Assembly (NCBI GenBank): GCA_934623575.1
Contig: CAKTVL010000013.1
Coordinates: 1-45,912 of the forward strand
DNA from: an uncultured Oscillospiraceae bacterium
GTDB lineage: Bacteria; Bacillota; Clostridia; Oscillospirales; Oscillospiraceae
Direction: 5' to 3'
Length of the DNA: 45,912 bases
Shown here piece by piece: positions 39,553 to 45,912 of this stretch (position 1 is its first letter; each line of letters starts with the position of its first letter). A program made the translations under genes and the position numbers. A model generated the notes under the pieces. It did not search any database. It saw nothing but the letters and a program-made list of their open reading frames with translations, and was not told the origin of the DNA.

Positions 39553-41073
39553 ATGAATTGGGAAATCATCACATTTTTAGGCTACTTTATCATCCTGTTG
39601 GGCGTCGCGCTGATCTTCTATTTTAACGGCTCCAACAAGAACTCCGAGGACTTCTTCCTGGGCGGCCGCTCCATGGGCCCCTGGGTCACGGCCCTGTCCG
39701 CGCAGGCCTCGGATATGTCCGCCTGGCTGCTGATGGGCCTGCCCGGCTCTATTCTGGCCTTCGGCTTCGGTCAGATGTGGATCGGCATCGGCCTGGCCCT
39801 GGGCACCGCCGCCAACTGGATCCTCTGCGCCAAGCGGCTGCGCACCTTCTCCAAGGCCGCTGACGACGCCATCACCGTGCCCCAGTACCTGACCAACCGC
39901 TTCGCGGTGGACTCCCGTGCCCTGCAGCTGGTGTGCGCCCTGATCTTCCTGTTTGCCTACACCATCTATGTGGCCTCCGCGCTGGTGGCCGGCACCTCCG
40001 TGTTCACCACGCTGTTCCCCAATGTGGCCCCGGAGATCGCCATGTTCGTGTTCCTGCTGATCATCGTGGCCTACACCTTCTTCGGCGGCTTCACCGCCGT
40101 GTGCTGGACGGACTTCTTCCAGGGCATGCTGATGATGCTGGCCCTGATGCTGGTCCCCATCGTGGTCTACTTCGGCCATCGGGAACTGCTGGACCCCACT
40201 GCGCTGACCACCGTCTATGAGTATACCGACGCCGCCACCGGCGCGGTGACCCAGTGTGCCTTCGGCGGCGGCATCTTCGACGCCAGCTGGCAGGACATCG
40301 TCACCGGCCTCGGCTGGGGTCTGGGCTACTTCGGCATGCCCCACATCCTGGTGCGCTTCATGTCCATCGAGAAGCCCTCCATGATCAAAAAATCCTCCAT
40401 CGTTGCCATCGTATGGGTCATCATTTCCCTGCTCTCCGCCGTGCTGATCGCCTACTTCGGCCGCATGATCGTGGGCGCGGAACTGCTGACCTCCGGCAGC
40501 CAGAAGCTGGTGTTCATCGTCATGGCCCGCAGGTTCTTCCCCGCCGCCATCTGCGGATTGCTGCTGGCGGCCATCATCGCCGCCTCCATCTCCACCGCCG
40601 ACTCCCAGCTGCTGGTGGCATCCAGCTCCTTCACCGCCGACCTGTATAAGCCCTTCTTCCGCAAGAACGCCACCGAGAAGGAGACGCTGATGGTGGGCCG
40701 TATCCTGGTGCTGGTGCTGTCCGTGATTGCCTTCTTCATCGCCAGCTCCAAGGGCAGCGGCGCGCAGGCCATCATGGACATGGTGGAAAACGCCTGGGGC
40801 GCCTTCGGTGCCTCCTTCGGCCCCACCATCCTGCTGTCCCTGTTCTGGCGCCGCTTCAACTACAAGGGCGCCGTTGCCGGCGTCGTCTCCGGCTTCGTGG
40901 TGGACCTGGGCTGGCTGCTCACCGGCCTGACCGCCTCCACCGGCATCTTCGAGATCGTCCCCGGCTTCTTCGCCAGCCTGATCGTGGCCGTCATCGTCGC
41001 CAAGTGCACCGCGGCCCCCAACGCCAAGGCCGTGGAGATCTTCGACAAGGCCACCAGCAAGGACGCAGACTGA
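39553..41073 (+). CDS. putP: Sodium/proline symporter (SSS family)
   Basis: 506 residues, about 13 membrane helices, solute:sodium symporter family. Markers: SEDFFLGGRSMGPWVTALSA, DMSAWLLMGLPG (the conserved SDMSAWLL segment of PutP), FGGFTAVCWTDFFQGMLMM, the sodium-site helix ASISTADSQLLVASS, and the GxxxxxFGASFGP region. Proline is the best guess; related symporters carry other solutes. Start ATG with GGACGGAG upstream. Ends at a terminator. Confidence 0.92.
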   Translation: MNWEIITFLGYFIILLGVALIFYFNGSNKNSEDFFLGGRSMGPWVTALSAQASDMSAWLLMGLPGSILAFGFGQMWIGIGLALGTAANWILCAKRLRTFSKAADDAITVPQYLTNRFAVDSRALQLVCALIFLFAYTIYVASALVAGTSVFTTLFPNVAPEIAMFVFLLIIVAYTFFGGFTAVCWTDFFQGMLMMLALMLVPIVVYFGHRELLDPTALTTVYEYTDAATGAVTQCAFGGGIFDASWQDIVTGLGWGLGYFGMPHILVRFMSIEKPSMIKKSSIVAIVWVIISLLSAVLIAYFGRMIVGAELLTSGSQKLVFIVMARRFFPAAICGLLLAAIIAASISTADSQLLVASSSFTADLYKPFFRKNATEKETLMVGRILVLVLSVIAFFIASSKGSGAQAIMDMVENAWGAFGASFGPTILLSLFWRRFNYKGAVAGVVSGFVVDLGWLLTGLTASTGIFEIVPGFFASLIVAVIVAKCTAAPNAKAVEIFDKATSKDAD

Positions 41074-41091
41074 TCCCCTCTCACTACTTCA

Positions 41092-41129
41092 AAACCACCC
41101 CCACGCATCCAATGCGCGGGGGTGGTTTA
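41092..41129 (+). terminator. Terminator after the symporter
   Basis: AAACCACCCCC-A-CGCAT with ATGCG-C-GGGGGTGGTTT, a stable imperfect hairpin ending in TTT. Confidence 0.82.
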
Positions 41130-41166
41130 TATATAAGATACGCAGCCCACATCGACAAGCTGGGAT

Positions 41167-41286
41167 TTATTTTAATAAATATTTTTCAAGCGCTTTGTAT
41201 GTATCAAAGTGAACCTCCTTGAAAAATAAAACGCCTATGATCACAAAGGGAATACCCAAAACTCCGCATAGCCAAAATTCATCCAT
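41167..41286 (-). CDS. 39-residue small membrane ORF in an AT-rich gap
   Basis: MDEFWLCGVLGIPFVIIGVL then FFKEVHFDTYKALEKYLLK. Start ATG at 41286; the preceding in-frame codon is a stop seven codons upstream, so the frame is short by itself. One hydrophobic helix (about 5-22) and a charged amphipathic C-terminus. The ribosome site is only moderate (GGCAGGCAG). Composition is far AT-richer than the rest of the window. It may be a real small protein or a remnant; no family recognised. Confidence 0.4.
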   Translation of the reverse strand: MDEFWLCGVLGIPFVIIGVLFFKEVHFDTYKALEKYLLK

Positions 41287-41549
41287 TGCAGACTGCCTGC
41301 CGCGTTAGAAATGTGTTAGAAAAAGCACTGCATTTCACGGCCTTTTGGTGCAAAAGAAAACCCCGGAACCGTTTGCTTAACAGTGATAAGGAACTAATTC
41401 AAACTTACTACTGTCAGCCGACAATTCTGGTGTGCAAGGATCAAAAACGCTAAGACAACCGCCCGTTTCCGAAAGGAACGGGCAGTTGATCCTTATTCTG
41501 CTATTTATCGGAAGGAAAGTTAAAATTATGTAGAATCAACTTATGTTCG
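41287..41549. other. AT-rich gap with a weak hairpin, no further gene seen
   Basis: About 260 bp without a supported gene. It contains a hairpin GCCCGTTTCC-GAAA-GGAACGGGC (41461-41483) after the kdpE remnant, a possible weak terminator lacking a clean T-run. Composition is AT-rich, as expected for transferred or decaying DNA. Confidence 0.4.
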
Positions 41550-42035
41550 TCAAAGAAAGAAATCAGCAACAATTTCATCCTCCGCCAGCATACGGTAGCC
41601 GACGCCAAGCTCATTGATGATGTAGCGCTTTTCGCCGGGGGAGCTTTCCTTCTCTTCGCTGTGCCGATGGCTGCGGAGAACGGCGCGGATGCGGGCCAGC
41701 AATTCCTCCGTACCAAATGGCTTGGTAATATAATCATTCGCCCCCAGATCCAGCGCCTCCACCTTGTCCCGCTCGTTGGAGCGGGCGGAGAGCACGATGA
41801 TGGGTACAGTGTCCGTCTTTCGCACCTCCCGAATCAGACTCATGCCATCTCTGTCCGGCAGGCCGAGATCCAGAACGATGAGATCCGGATAATGGGAGGC
41901 GTACATCATTATGCCGAGCGCACAGGTCTCCGCGCAGAGCACCTGATAGTCGCTGGTTTCCAGATCAGCTTTGATAAAGCTTCGGATGTTGGCCGCGTCC
42001 CCTACAATCAGGATCTTGTACTTGTTATTGCCCAT
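41550..42035 (-). pseudogene. kdpE: KdpE-like response regulator fossil lacking its DNA-binding domain
   Basis: 161 residues. An OmpR/KdpE-type receiver is present in full (phosphoacceptor D56 in LIVLDLGLPDRDG, switch LSAR, K105 in TKPFG) but the winged helix is missing: after LARIRAVLRSHRHSEEKESSPGEK the sequence jumps to RYIINELGVGYRML, which is the extreme C-terminal wing of this family, so roughly 80 residues are deleted in frame. The acidic pocket also reads VGDAA where VEDEA is normal, losing one or two acids. The upstream partner kinase is absent. It follows a truncated dehydrogenase. Confidence 0.85.
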
Positions 42036-42441
42036 CGTCCTTGGTGCCGCCGTTCCGGCATCATTCCTCCGTCTTGCCTACATTCCGCAGCAGCTGGATC
42101 ATGAAGCTGACGCACAGCTCCGCCACGGCCTGAGTGGCATAGCCGGAGGCGTTGCTGACGGTGATGCCCCGCTGCTTCGCCTCCGCCATGGGGATATGGT
42201 CCACGCCGGTAAATGCCACGTCGATGAACTTCAGGTTCTTGGCTTCCTCCAGCACGACAGGGGCCAGGGGCCCATTGGCCAGCATGATGACGTCCGCGTT
42301 ACGGCTCCGCTCCGCCTGGACCTGAGGGTCTGCGTTCTTCGGATAAGCCACGAAGGTGTGGCCCATGGACTCCAGCTTCCGGACCTGCTGCTCGATCACC
42401 TGCTCGGACACACCCAGTCCCTCCAACAGTACGACTTTCAT
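42025..42441 (-). pseudogene. D-isomer 2-hydroxyacid dehydrogenase fossil, truncated with internal stop
   Basis: Begins MKVVLLEGLGVSEQVIEQQ with AGGAGG upstream and gives 126 residues of the N-terminal catalytic domain (FIDVAFTGVDHIPMAEAKQRG, NASGYATQAVAELCVSFMIQLLRN) before TGA at 42061-42063. The same frame continues past the stop as CRNGGTKDDGQ then TAA at 42025, and that stretch matches the next piece of these enzymes (CR-x-GGTK-x-G). The NAD-binding Rossmann domain and catalytic His/Glu/Arg are gone; the frame runs into the start of the kdpE fossil. Not a functional dehydrogenase. Confidence 0.82.
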
Positions 42442-42467
42442 GTTGCGATGTACCTCCTGAATATGAT

Positions 42468-43823
42468 TTATATTTGTGCTTGGTTTTCCCAAGAAAACAG
42501 CCTCTTTTTTCGGAATATGTAATAGAGAATACCTACCGTGTCCGCCAGAAACCAACCGATGGGCACTGACCACCAGATGCCGGTCACGCCGATGGACGGC
42601 ACCGCCGCCAGTGCGTAGGCCAGCACTACCCGGGTACCCAGTGATATAACGGTGAGCACCACGCTCATCCCTGGTTTACCCAGCGCCCTGTATAGGCCGT
42701 ACAGCAGGAACAGGCAGCCGATCCCGCAGTAAAAGGCACCTTCGATGCGCAGATAGCGGACGCCCTCCAGGATGATTTCAGTTTCTCCCGCTCCCACGAA
42801 TAGCGCCATCAACGGACGGGCAAAGACCCACACCAAGGTGGATACCACCACGCAAAATAGCATGGAAGCGCCCACAGCCCCTTTCAATCCGGCGCGGATG
42901 CGGGCTTCTTTCTGGGCTCCGTAGTTTTGGGCAATGAAGGTGGAAAAGGCGTTGCCGAAGTCCTGCACGGGCATATAGGCGAAGGCGTCGATCTTCACCG
43001 CCGCCGCGAACGCTGCCATGACCGTTGAGCCAAAGCTGTTGACCAGTCCCTGCACCATCAGGATACCCAGGTTCATGACAGACTGTTGGACACAGGTCAG
43101 GATGGAAAAACCGGCGATCTCCCGGGCGCAGGCCCAGCGAATCCGGCACCCTTTGTGAATGGCCCGAAGCTGGGGACACCGCGCCAAAGCGTAGACCGCA
43201 ATGCCAACACCGGAGACATACTGGGCAATCACCGTTGCCTCTGCCGCTCCGGCCACACCTCGTTCCAGTCCCAGCACAAACCACAGATCCAGAATGATGT
43301 TCAGCACGGCGGAGACCGCCAGAAAGATCAGCGGCACCACGGAATTACCCACCGCCCGCAGGAACGACGCAAAATAATTGTACAGGAAGGTGGCAGCAAT
43401 GCCGCAGAAGATGACGGCCAGATACTCCCGCATCAGGCCCCACACCTCCGCCGGCACCCGGAGGAAGGCCCGTAGGAAGTCCAGACATGCGAAAGCAAGC
43501 ACGTTCAGCAAAAGCGCCAACACCGCAATCAACACAAAGGAAGCGCACACGCTCTCCCGCAGGCCGGCTTCGTCCCGCTGCCCGAACCGGATGGAGAACA
43601 GTGCTCCGCTGCCCAAGCAGAGGCCCAGCAGGATAGAGGTCAGAAAGGTCATCAGGGTAAACGATGAGCCAACAGCAGCCAGGGCGTTTTTCCCCAGAAA
43701 CTGCCCCACGATCAATGTGTCCGCCACATTGTAGCACTGCTGCAGCAGGTTTCCCAAAATCATGGGGACCGCAAACAGCAGCATGGAGCGCATCACCGGC
43801 CCCTGGGTCAGGTCTTTGTTCAT
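42468..43823 (-). CDS. MATE family multidrug/sodium exporter
   Basis: 451 residues, 12 membrane helices, full length. Typical segments: AVPMILGNLLQQCYNVADTLIVGQFLG at the start, ALAAVGSS, the second-half repeat FAYMPVQDFGNAFSTFIAQNYGAQ and IWWSVPIGWFLAD near the end. Short Shine-Dalgarno spacing (GAGGAA directly before ATG). It diverges from the AsnC-type regulator, with back-to-back promoters, so that regulator may control it. Substrate unknown. Confidence 0.92.
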   Translation of the reverse strand: MNKDLTQGPVMRSMLLFAVPMILGNLLQQCYNVADTLIVGQFLGKNALAAVGSSFTLMTFLTSILLGLCLGSGALFSIRFGQRDEAGLRESVCASFVLIAVLALLLNVLAFACLDFLRAFLRVPAEVWGLMREYLAVIFCGIAATFLYNYFASFLRAVGNSVVPLIFLAVSAVLNIILDLWFVLGLERGVAGAAEATVIAQYVSGVGIAVYALARCPQLRAIHKGCRIRWACAREIAGFSILTCVQQSVMNLGILMVQGLVNSFGSTVMAAFAAAVKIDAFAYMPVQDFGNAFSTFIAQNYGAQKEARIRAGLKGAVGASMLFCVVVSTLVWVFARPLMALFVGAGETEIILEGVRYLRIEGAFYCGIGCLFLLYGLYRALGKPGMSVVLTVISLGTRVVLAYALAAVPSIGVTGIWWSVPIGWFLADTVGILYYIFRKKRLFSWENQAQI

Positions 43824-43867
43824 TTCCTCACGTCCAAATAGAAAGTTACAACTTACGTTTTAAAGTA

Positions 43868-43896
43868 ATTATAGTGATACAACCCGCTAAAGTCAA
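43868..43896 (-). promoter_or_regulatory. Sigma-A promoter for the MATE exporter
   Basis: Minus strand TTGACT (43891-43896), 17 bp, TATAAT (43868-43873). Confidence 0.75.
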
Positions 43897-43903
43897 TCAT
43901 CTA

Positions 43904-43932
43904 TTTACTTTTTGTATGATATGTGGTATGAT
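43904..43932 (+). promoter_or_regulatory. Sigma-A promoter for the AsnC-type regulator
   Basis: TTTACT (43904-43909), 17 bp, TATGAT (43927-43932). Starts 8 bp from the divergent MATE promoter. Confidence 0.65.
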
Positions 43933-43969
43933 GTCACTGAAAAATCACACATGAGAGGGGAGCCTTGCC

Positions 43970-44428
43970 ATGTTTCTGGAAGGATTGGACGCGCTGGACC
44001 AGAAGATCGTCCGGCTGCTGATTGAAAATGCCCGGATAACTTATTCCGACATCGGGCAGGAAGTAGGGATATCCCGGGTGGCTGTGAAAGCCCGTATCCA
44101 GGCACTGGAGCAGCGGGGCATCATTGAGGAATATACCACCATCATCAATCCTCAGAAGATCAGCGGCGCGGTTTCCTGCTATTTTGAGATTGAAACACTG
44201 CCGGACACGCTGGCAGAGGTGTCGAAAACGCTGAAGGAGAACGAGACCATTACGCAGGTTTACCGCGTGACAGGGAAAAATAAGCTCCACGTCCACGCGG
44301 TGGCCGCCTCCAGTGAGGAGATGGAGAAGCTGATCCGGGAGGTCATCGACCCGTTGCCCGGCGTGGTCAGCTGCAGCTGCAACATCATTTTGTCCCGCAT
44401 CAAGGATATCAAGGGTCTAAGGCTGTAG
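43970..44428 (+). CDS. Lrp/AsnC family transcriptional regulator
   Basis: 152 residues: N-terminal winged helix (ALDQKIVRLLIENARITYSD then IGQEVGISRVAVKARIQALEQRGII) and a C-terminal RAM/Lrp ligand-binding domain (AVSCYFEIETLPDTLAEV, VYRVTGKNKLHVHAVAAS). Members sense amino acids. Divergent orientation to the MATE exporter suggests local control; binding sites were not identified. GAGGGG precedes ATG. Confidence 0.92.
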   Translation: MFLEGLDALDQKIVRLLIENARITYSDIGQEVGISRVAVKARIQALEQRGIIEEYTTIINPQKISGAVSCYFEIETLPDTLAEVSKTLKENETITQVYRVTGKNKLHVHAVAASSEEMEKLIREVIDPLPGVVSCSCNIILSRIKDIKGLRL

Positions 44429-44462
44429 AGAGGGGTTCCCCAAAGCAGCTAACGGAACAGGC

Positions 44463-44513
44463 AACAAAGTCGTCCATTCCTTTTATGGTAATGAGGACAT
44501 GGACGACTTTGTT
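44463..44513. repeat. 15-bp perfect inverted repeat after the AsnC gene
   Basis: AACAAAGTCGTCCAT (44463-44477) and ATGGACGACTTTGTT (44499-44513) with a 21-nt loop. No poly-T follows, so it is either a poor terminator or the mark of an inserted or excised element at the border between the regulator and the cls fossil. Confidence 0.6.
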
Positions 44514-44587
44514 AATCTGTGCTGCTGAAAATGGCTTCGCAAACGAAAATAGACATTTTTTGCTTGAGTGTCCCAAGTGATTTCTTT

Positions 44588-45328
44588 TTACAAAAGCGGT
44601 GCAAATAGCCGCAGGACCGCGTAATAGATACTGCGGAGCAAACTTCTATACTTTTTGAGATCCCCCATATCTTCAAGGAGGGTCTGCGCGGATTTTTCCT
44701 GCGTACGCAAAAAGTCATCTTTTGCCTGGAGGACAACCGCATTATAGGTGAACAGACAGGCATTTTTAAAATGGAGATACAGGCTTCGATAGTCAAAGTT
44801 TATCGTACCGGTCACCGCTGCTTCATCGTCGCAGATACAGAGCTTGGAGTGGATAAACCCAGGCGTGTATTCATAGATGCGGACGCCCGCTGACAGTAAT
44901 TCCGGATAATAGGAACGAGTCAGATCCCATACGATTTTCTTGTCCGGAATGCCGGGCGTGATGATCTGCACATCAACTCCCCGTTTCGCGGCCAAGCACA
45001 GGGCAGCCTTCATTTCACTGTCTACGATCAAATAGGGCGTCGTGATATAGACATACCGTTTCGCACCGTTGATCATGTTTAGGTAGACATTTTCTCCTAA
45101 GTATTCATCATCCAGAGGTGAGTCGCAATAGGGCTGAACATATCCAGCTGAAGGAACGGACAACGTGGGACGGTATTTGGATAAGTCATCGGAAGAATTT
45201 CGAACGGCATCCCGCTGCTCCAAAAACATCAGCGTCATGCTCCATACGCCGTCACCCGTGAGTTTGACCATGTTATGACTGACCTGCTGGACAAAGAAGA
45301 AAATACCCGAAAATAAATAAGCAAGCAA
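44588..45328 (-). pseudogene. cls: Cardiolipin synthase fossil, 5'-truncated
   Basis: 246 residues matching only the C-terminal half of a phospholipase D-type cardiolipin synthase. VKLTGDGVWSMTLMFLEQRD, ITTPYLIVDSEMKAALCLAA and the second HKD motif (HSKLCICDDEAAVTGTINFD) are intact, with the normal LFAPLL end. The N-terminal half with the first HKD motif is missing; homology begins at about MVKLTGD, where an unrelated stretch (FSGIFFFVQQVSHN) precedes it. Two HKD motifs are needed for activity, so this is inactive unless it pairs with another polypeptide. Confidence 0.85.
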
Positions 45329-45333
45329 GCGCG

Positions 45334-45367
45334 GGAGCAGAGAGGCGGCAATTTGCTTCTCTGCTCC
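45334..45367. repeat. Hairpin upstream of the cls fossil
   Basis: GGAGCAGAGA (45334-45343) with TCTCTGCTCC (45358-45367), 14-nt loop, no T-tract. It lies between the cls fossil and the cobalamin riboswitch. Confidence 0.5.
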
Positions 45368-45458
45368 TTACATACACTGCGGGGAGAATATATTGCGATA
45401 ACAGTAAACCCGGCATGCACGAATCAATAGATTTTAGGCAGCCCGCCATCAGAACGGA

Positions 45459-45486
45459 TTGACAATTCGACAAAATGTGATATAAT
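45459..45486 (+). promoter_or_regulatory. Sigma-A promoter of the cobalamin riboswitch transcript
   Basis: TTGACA (45459-45464), 16 bp, TATAAT (45481-45486). Confidence 0.82.
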
Positions 45487-45516
45487 CTCACTGTCTGGAA
45501 AAATATAAAGTTGTAG

Positions 45517-45668
45517 CACAGAGGTGTCTGCCAAAAAGCAGATGAAAAGGGAATCCGGTGCGAATCCGGAGCGATGCAGTCACTGTGTACGGGAGCGGTC
45601 TTGCAAACCACTGGGAAACCGGGAAGGGCAACGCCGTGATGAACGAAGTCAGGAGACCTGCCTCTGTG
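45517..45668 (+). ncRNA. Cobalamin riboswitch aptamer
   Basis: P1 arms CACAGAGG (45517-45524) and CCTCTGTG (45661-45668) enclose GGGAATCCGGTGCGAATCCGG, the characteristic cobalamin core, and the B12 box AGTCAGGAGACCTGCC (45647-45662). It controls the lipoprotein gene at 45838 through the terminator at 45768-45800; cobalamin binding would lower expression. Confidence 0.95.
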
Positions 45669-45767
45669 TGGAATCTCAAGCCTGCTGCCAACAGGTTGGT
45701 TTTCCTACGAACTTATAATCCGTCGCGGAGCGCCGCACGGGTATATATGTAGTAAGAAGCACCGAGG

Positions 45768-45800
45768 GCGGCTGTATGAGACACAGCCGCTTTTATATTT
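45768..45800 (+). terminator. Riboswitch expression-platform terminator
   Basis: GCGGCTGT (45768-45775), 7-nt loop, ACAGCCGC (45783-45790), TTTTATATTT. It ends 37 nt before the lipoprotein start. Confidence 0.82.
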
Positions 45801-45837
45801 CTTTCAGAACAAATATTTGGAAAGAGGTAGATCAACC

Positions 45838-45912
45838 ATGAAGAAAGCACTTGCCTTTCTGATGGCGGCTGTGATGCTGATGAGCATGCTGACCGCCTGC
45901 GGCAACAAGGAC
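45838..45912 (+). CDS. Lipoprotein, probable substrate-binding protein of a cobalamin-regulated transporter (3' end outside window)
   Basis: The 25 residues present read MKKALAFLMAAVMLMSMLTA then CGNKD: a basic N-terminus, hydrophobic signal, and lipobox LTAC. AAAGAGGT precedes ATG. Control by a cobalamin riboswitch suggests the substrate-binding component of a cobalamin or corrinoid ABC transporter (BtuF-like), but the mature sequence is not in the window. Confidence 0.7.
   Translation, partial: MKKALAFLMAAVMLMSMLTACGNKD

Noticed and set aside
42061..42063. TGA as selenocysteine codon in the dehydrogenase gene
   Set aside because: The following frame ends after 11 residues, the Rossmann domain is absent and no family precedent for Sec at this position is known to me; a nonsense mutation explains it better.
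44463..44513. Insertion sequence terminal repeats
   Set aside because: The 15-bp repeat encloses only 21 nt and no transposase; treated as an unexplained inverted repeat.
1..45912. CRISPR arrays, rRNA or tRNA genes
   Set aside because: No regularly spaced repeats of 23-40 bp and no recognisable tRNA cloverleaf or rRNA sequence were seen by reading; a covariance search would be needed to be certain.

Overview
The window looks like the chromosome of a GC-rich, endospore-forming member of the Clostridia, most like the Oscillospiraceae-type gut anaerobes. The evidence is a complete spoIIIA operon (AA to AH), spoIIM, a sigma-H-type factor, a tyrosine T-box, the asp23-nusB-xse-ispA block and the queA-tgt-yajC block, all with strong Shine-Dalgarno sites and consensus sigma-A promoters. 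The genus assignment is inference; no rRNA or tRNA gene is present.

Layout. 1-15443 is almost entirely minus strand: sigH (cut by the window edge), ruvCAB, xerD, spoIIM, a small membrane protein, yajC, tgt, queA, tyrS with its T-box leader, then the tightly overlapped dxs-tlyA-nadK-argR-recN operon. 15667-23242 is a plus-strand block of uncharacterised envelope or small proteins. It holds a membrane-anchored protein, three small proteins of which two share a motif, a free-standing 21-residue four-cysteine peptide gene with its own promoter and terminator, an MMPL/RND-type transporter with a beta-repeat tail, and an overlapping GLUG-repeat surface protein. 23277-25119 (minus) is rarA, DUF951, a 32-residue membrane protein and an alpha/beta-barrel protein, divergent from nth. 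25887-33824 (minus) carries ispA, xseB, xseA, nusB and asp23 behind a sigma-A promoter, then spoIIIAH to spoIIIAA behind a sigma-E-like promoter. 33935-41073 holds a YkvI-type transporter, ptb, an aminotransferase, asnA, divIVA and a sodium/proline-type symporter. 41130-45400 is a lower-GC zone with three gene fossils (kdpE, a 2-hydroxyacid dehydrogenase, cardiolipin synthase) around an intact MATE exporter and a divergent Lrp/AsnC regulator. The window ends with a cobalamin riboswitch and the start of a lipoprotein gene.

How the genes work together. Three themes dominate. The first is DNA maintenance (RuvCAB, XerD, RecN, RarA, Nth, ExoVII). The second is sporulation: SigH initiates, and SpoIIM and SpoIIIA act in the sigma-E-controlled engulfment and feeding-channel stage; both of the latter show the same sigma-E promoter geometry. 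The third is central and isoprenoid metabolism (Dxs, IspA, NadK) with amino acid supply (aminotransferase to aspartate, AsnA to asparagine).

The part most likely to hold something undescribed is 16830-23242, above all the 21-residue cysteine peptide at 17825-17890. Other items worth a second look are a hairpin that buries the ribosome binding site of the gene at 4721-5155, a perfect promoter that predicts a leaderless sigH mRNA, and a palindrome inside the aminotransferase promoter.
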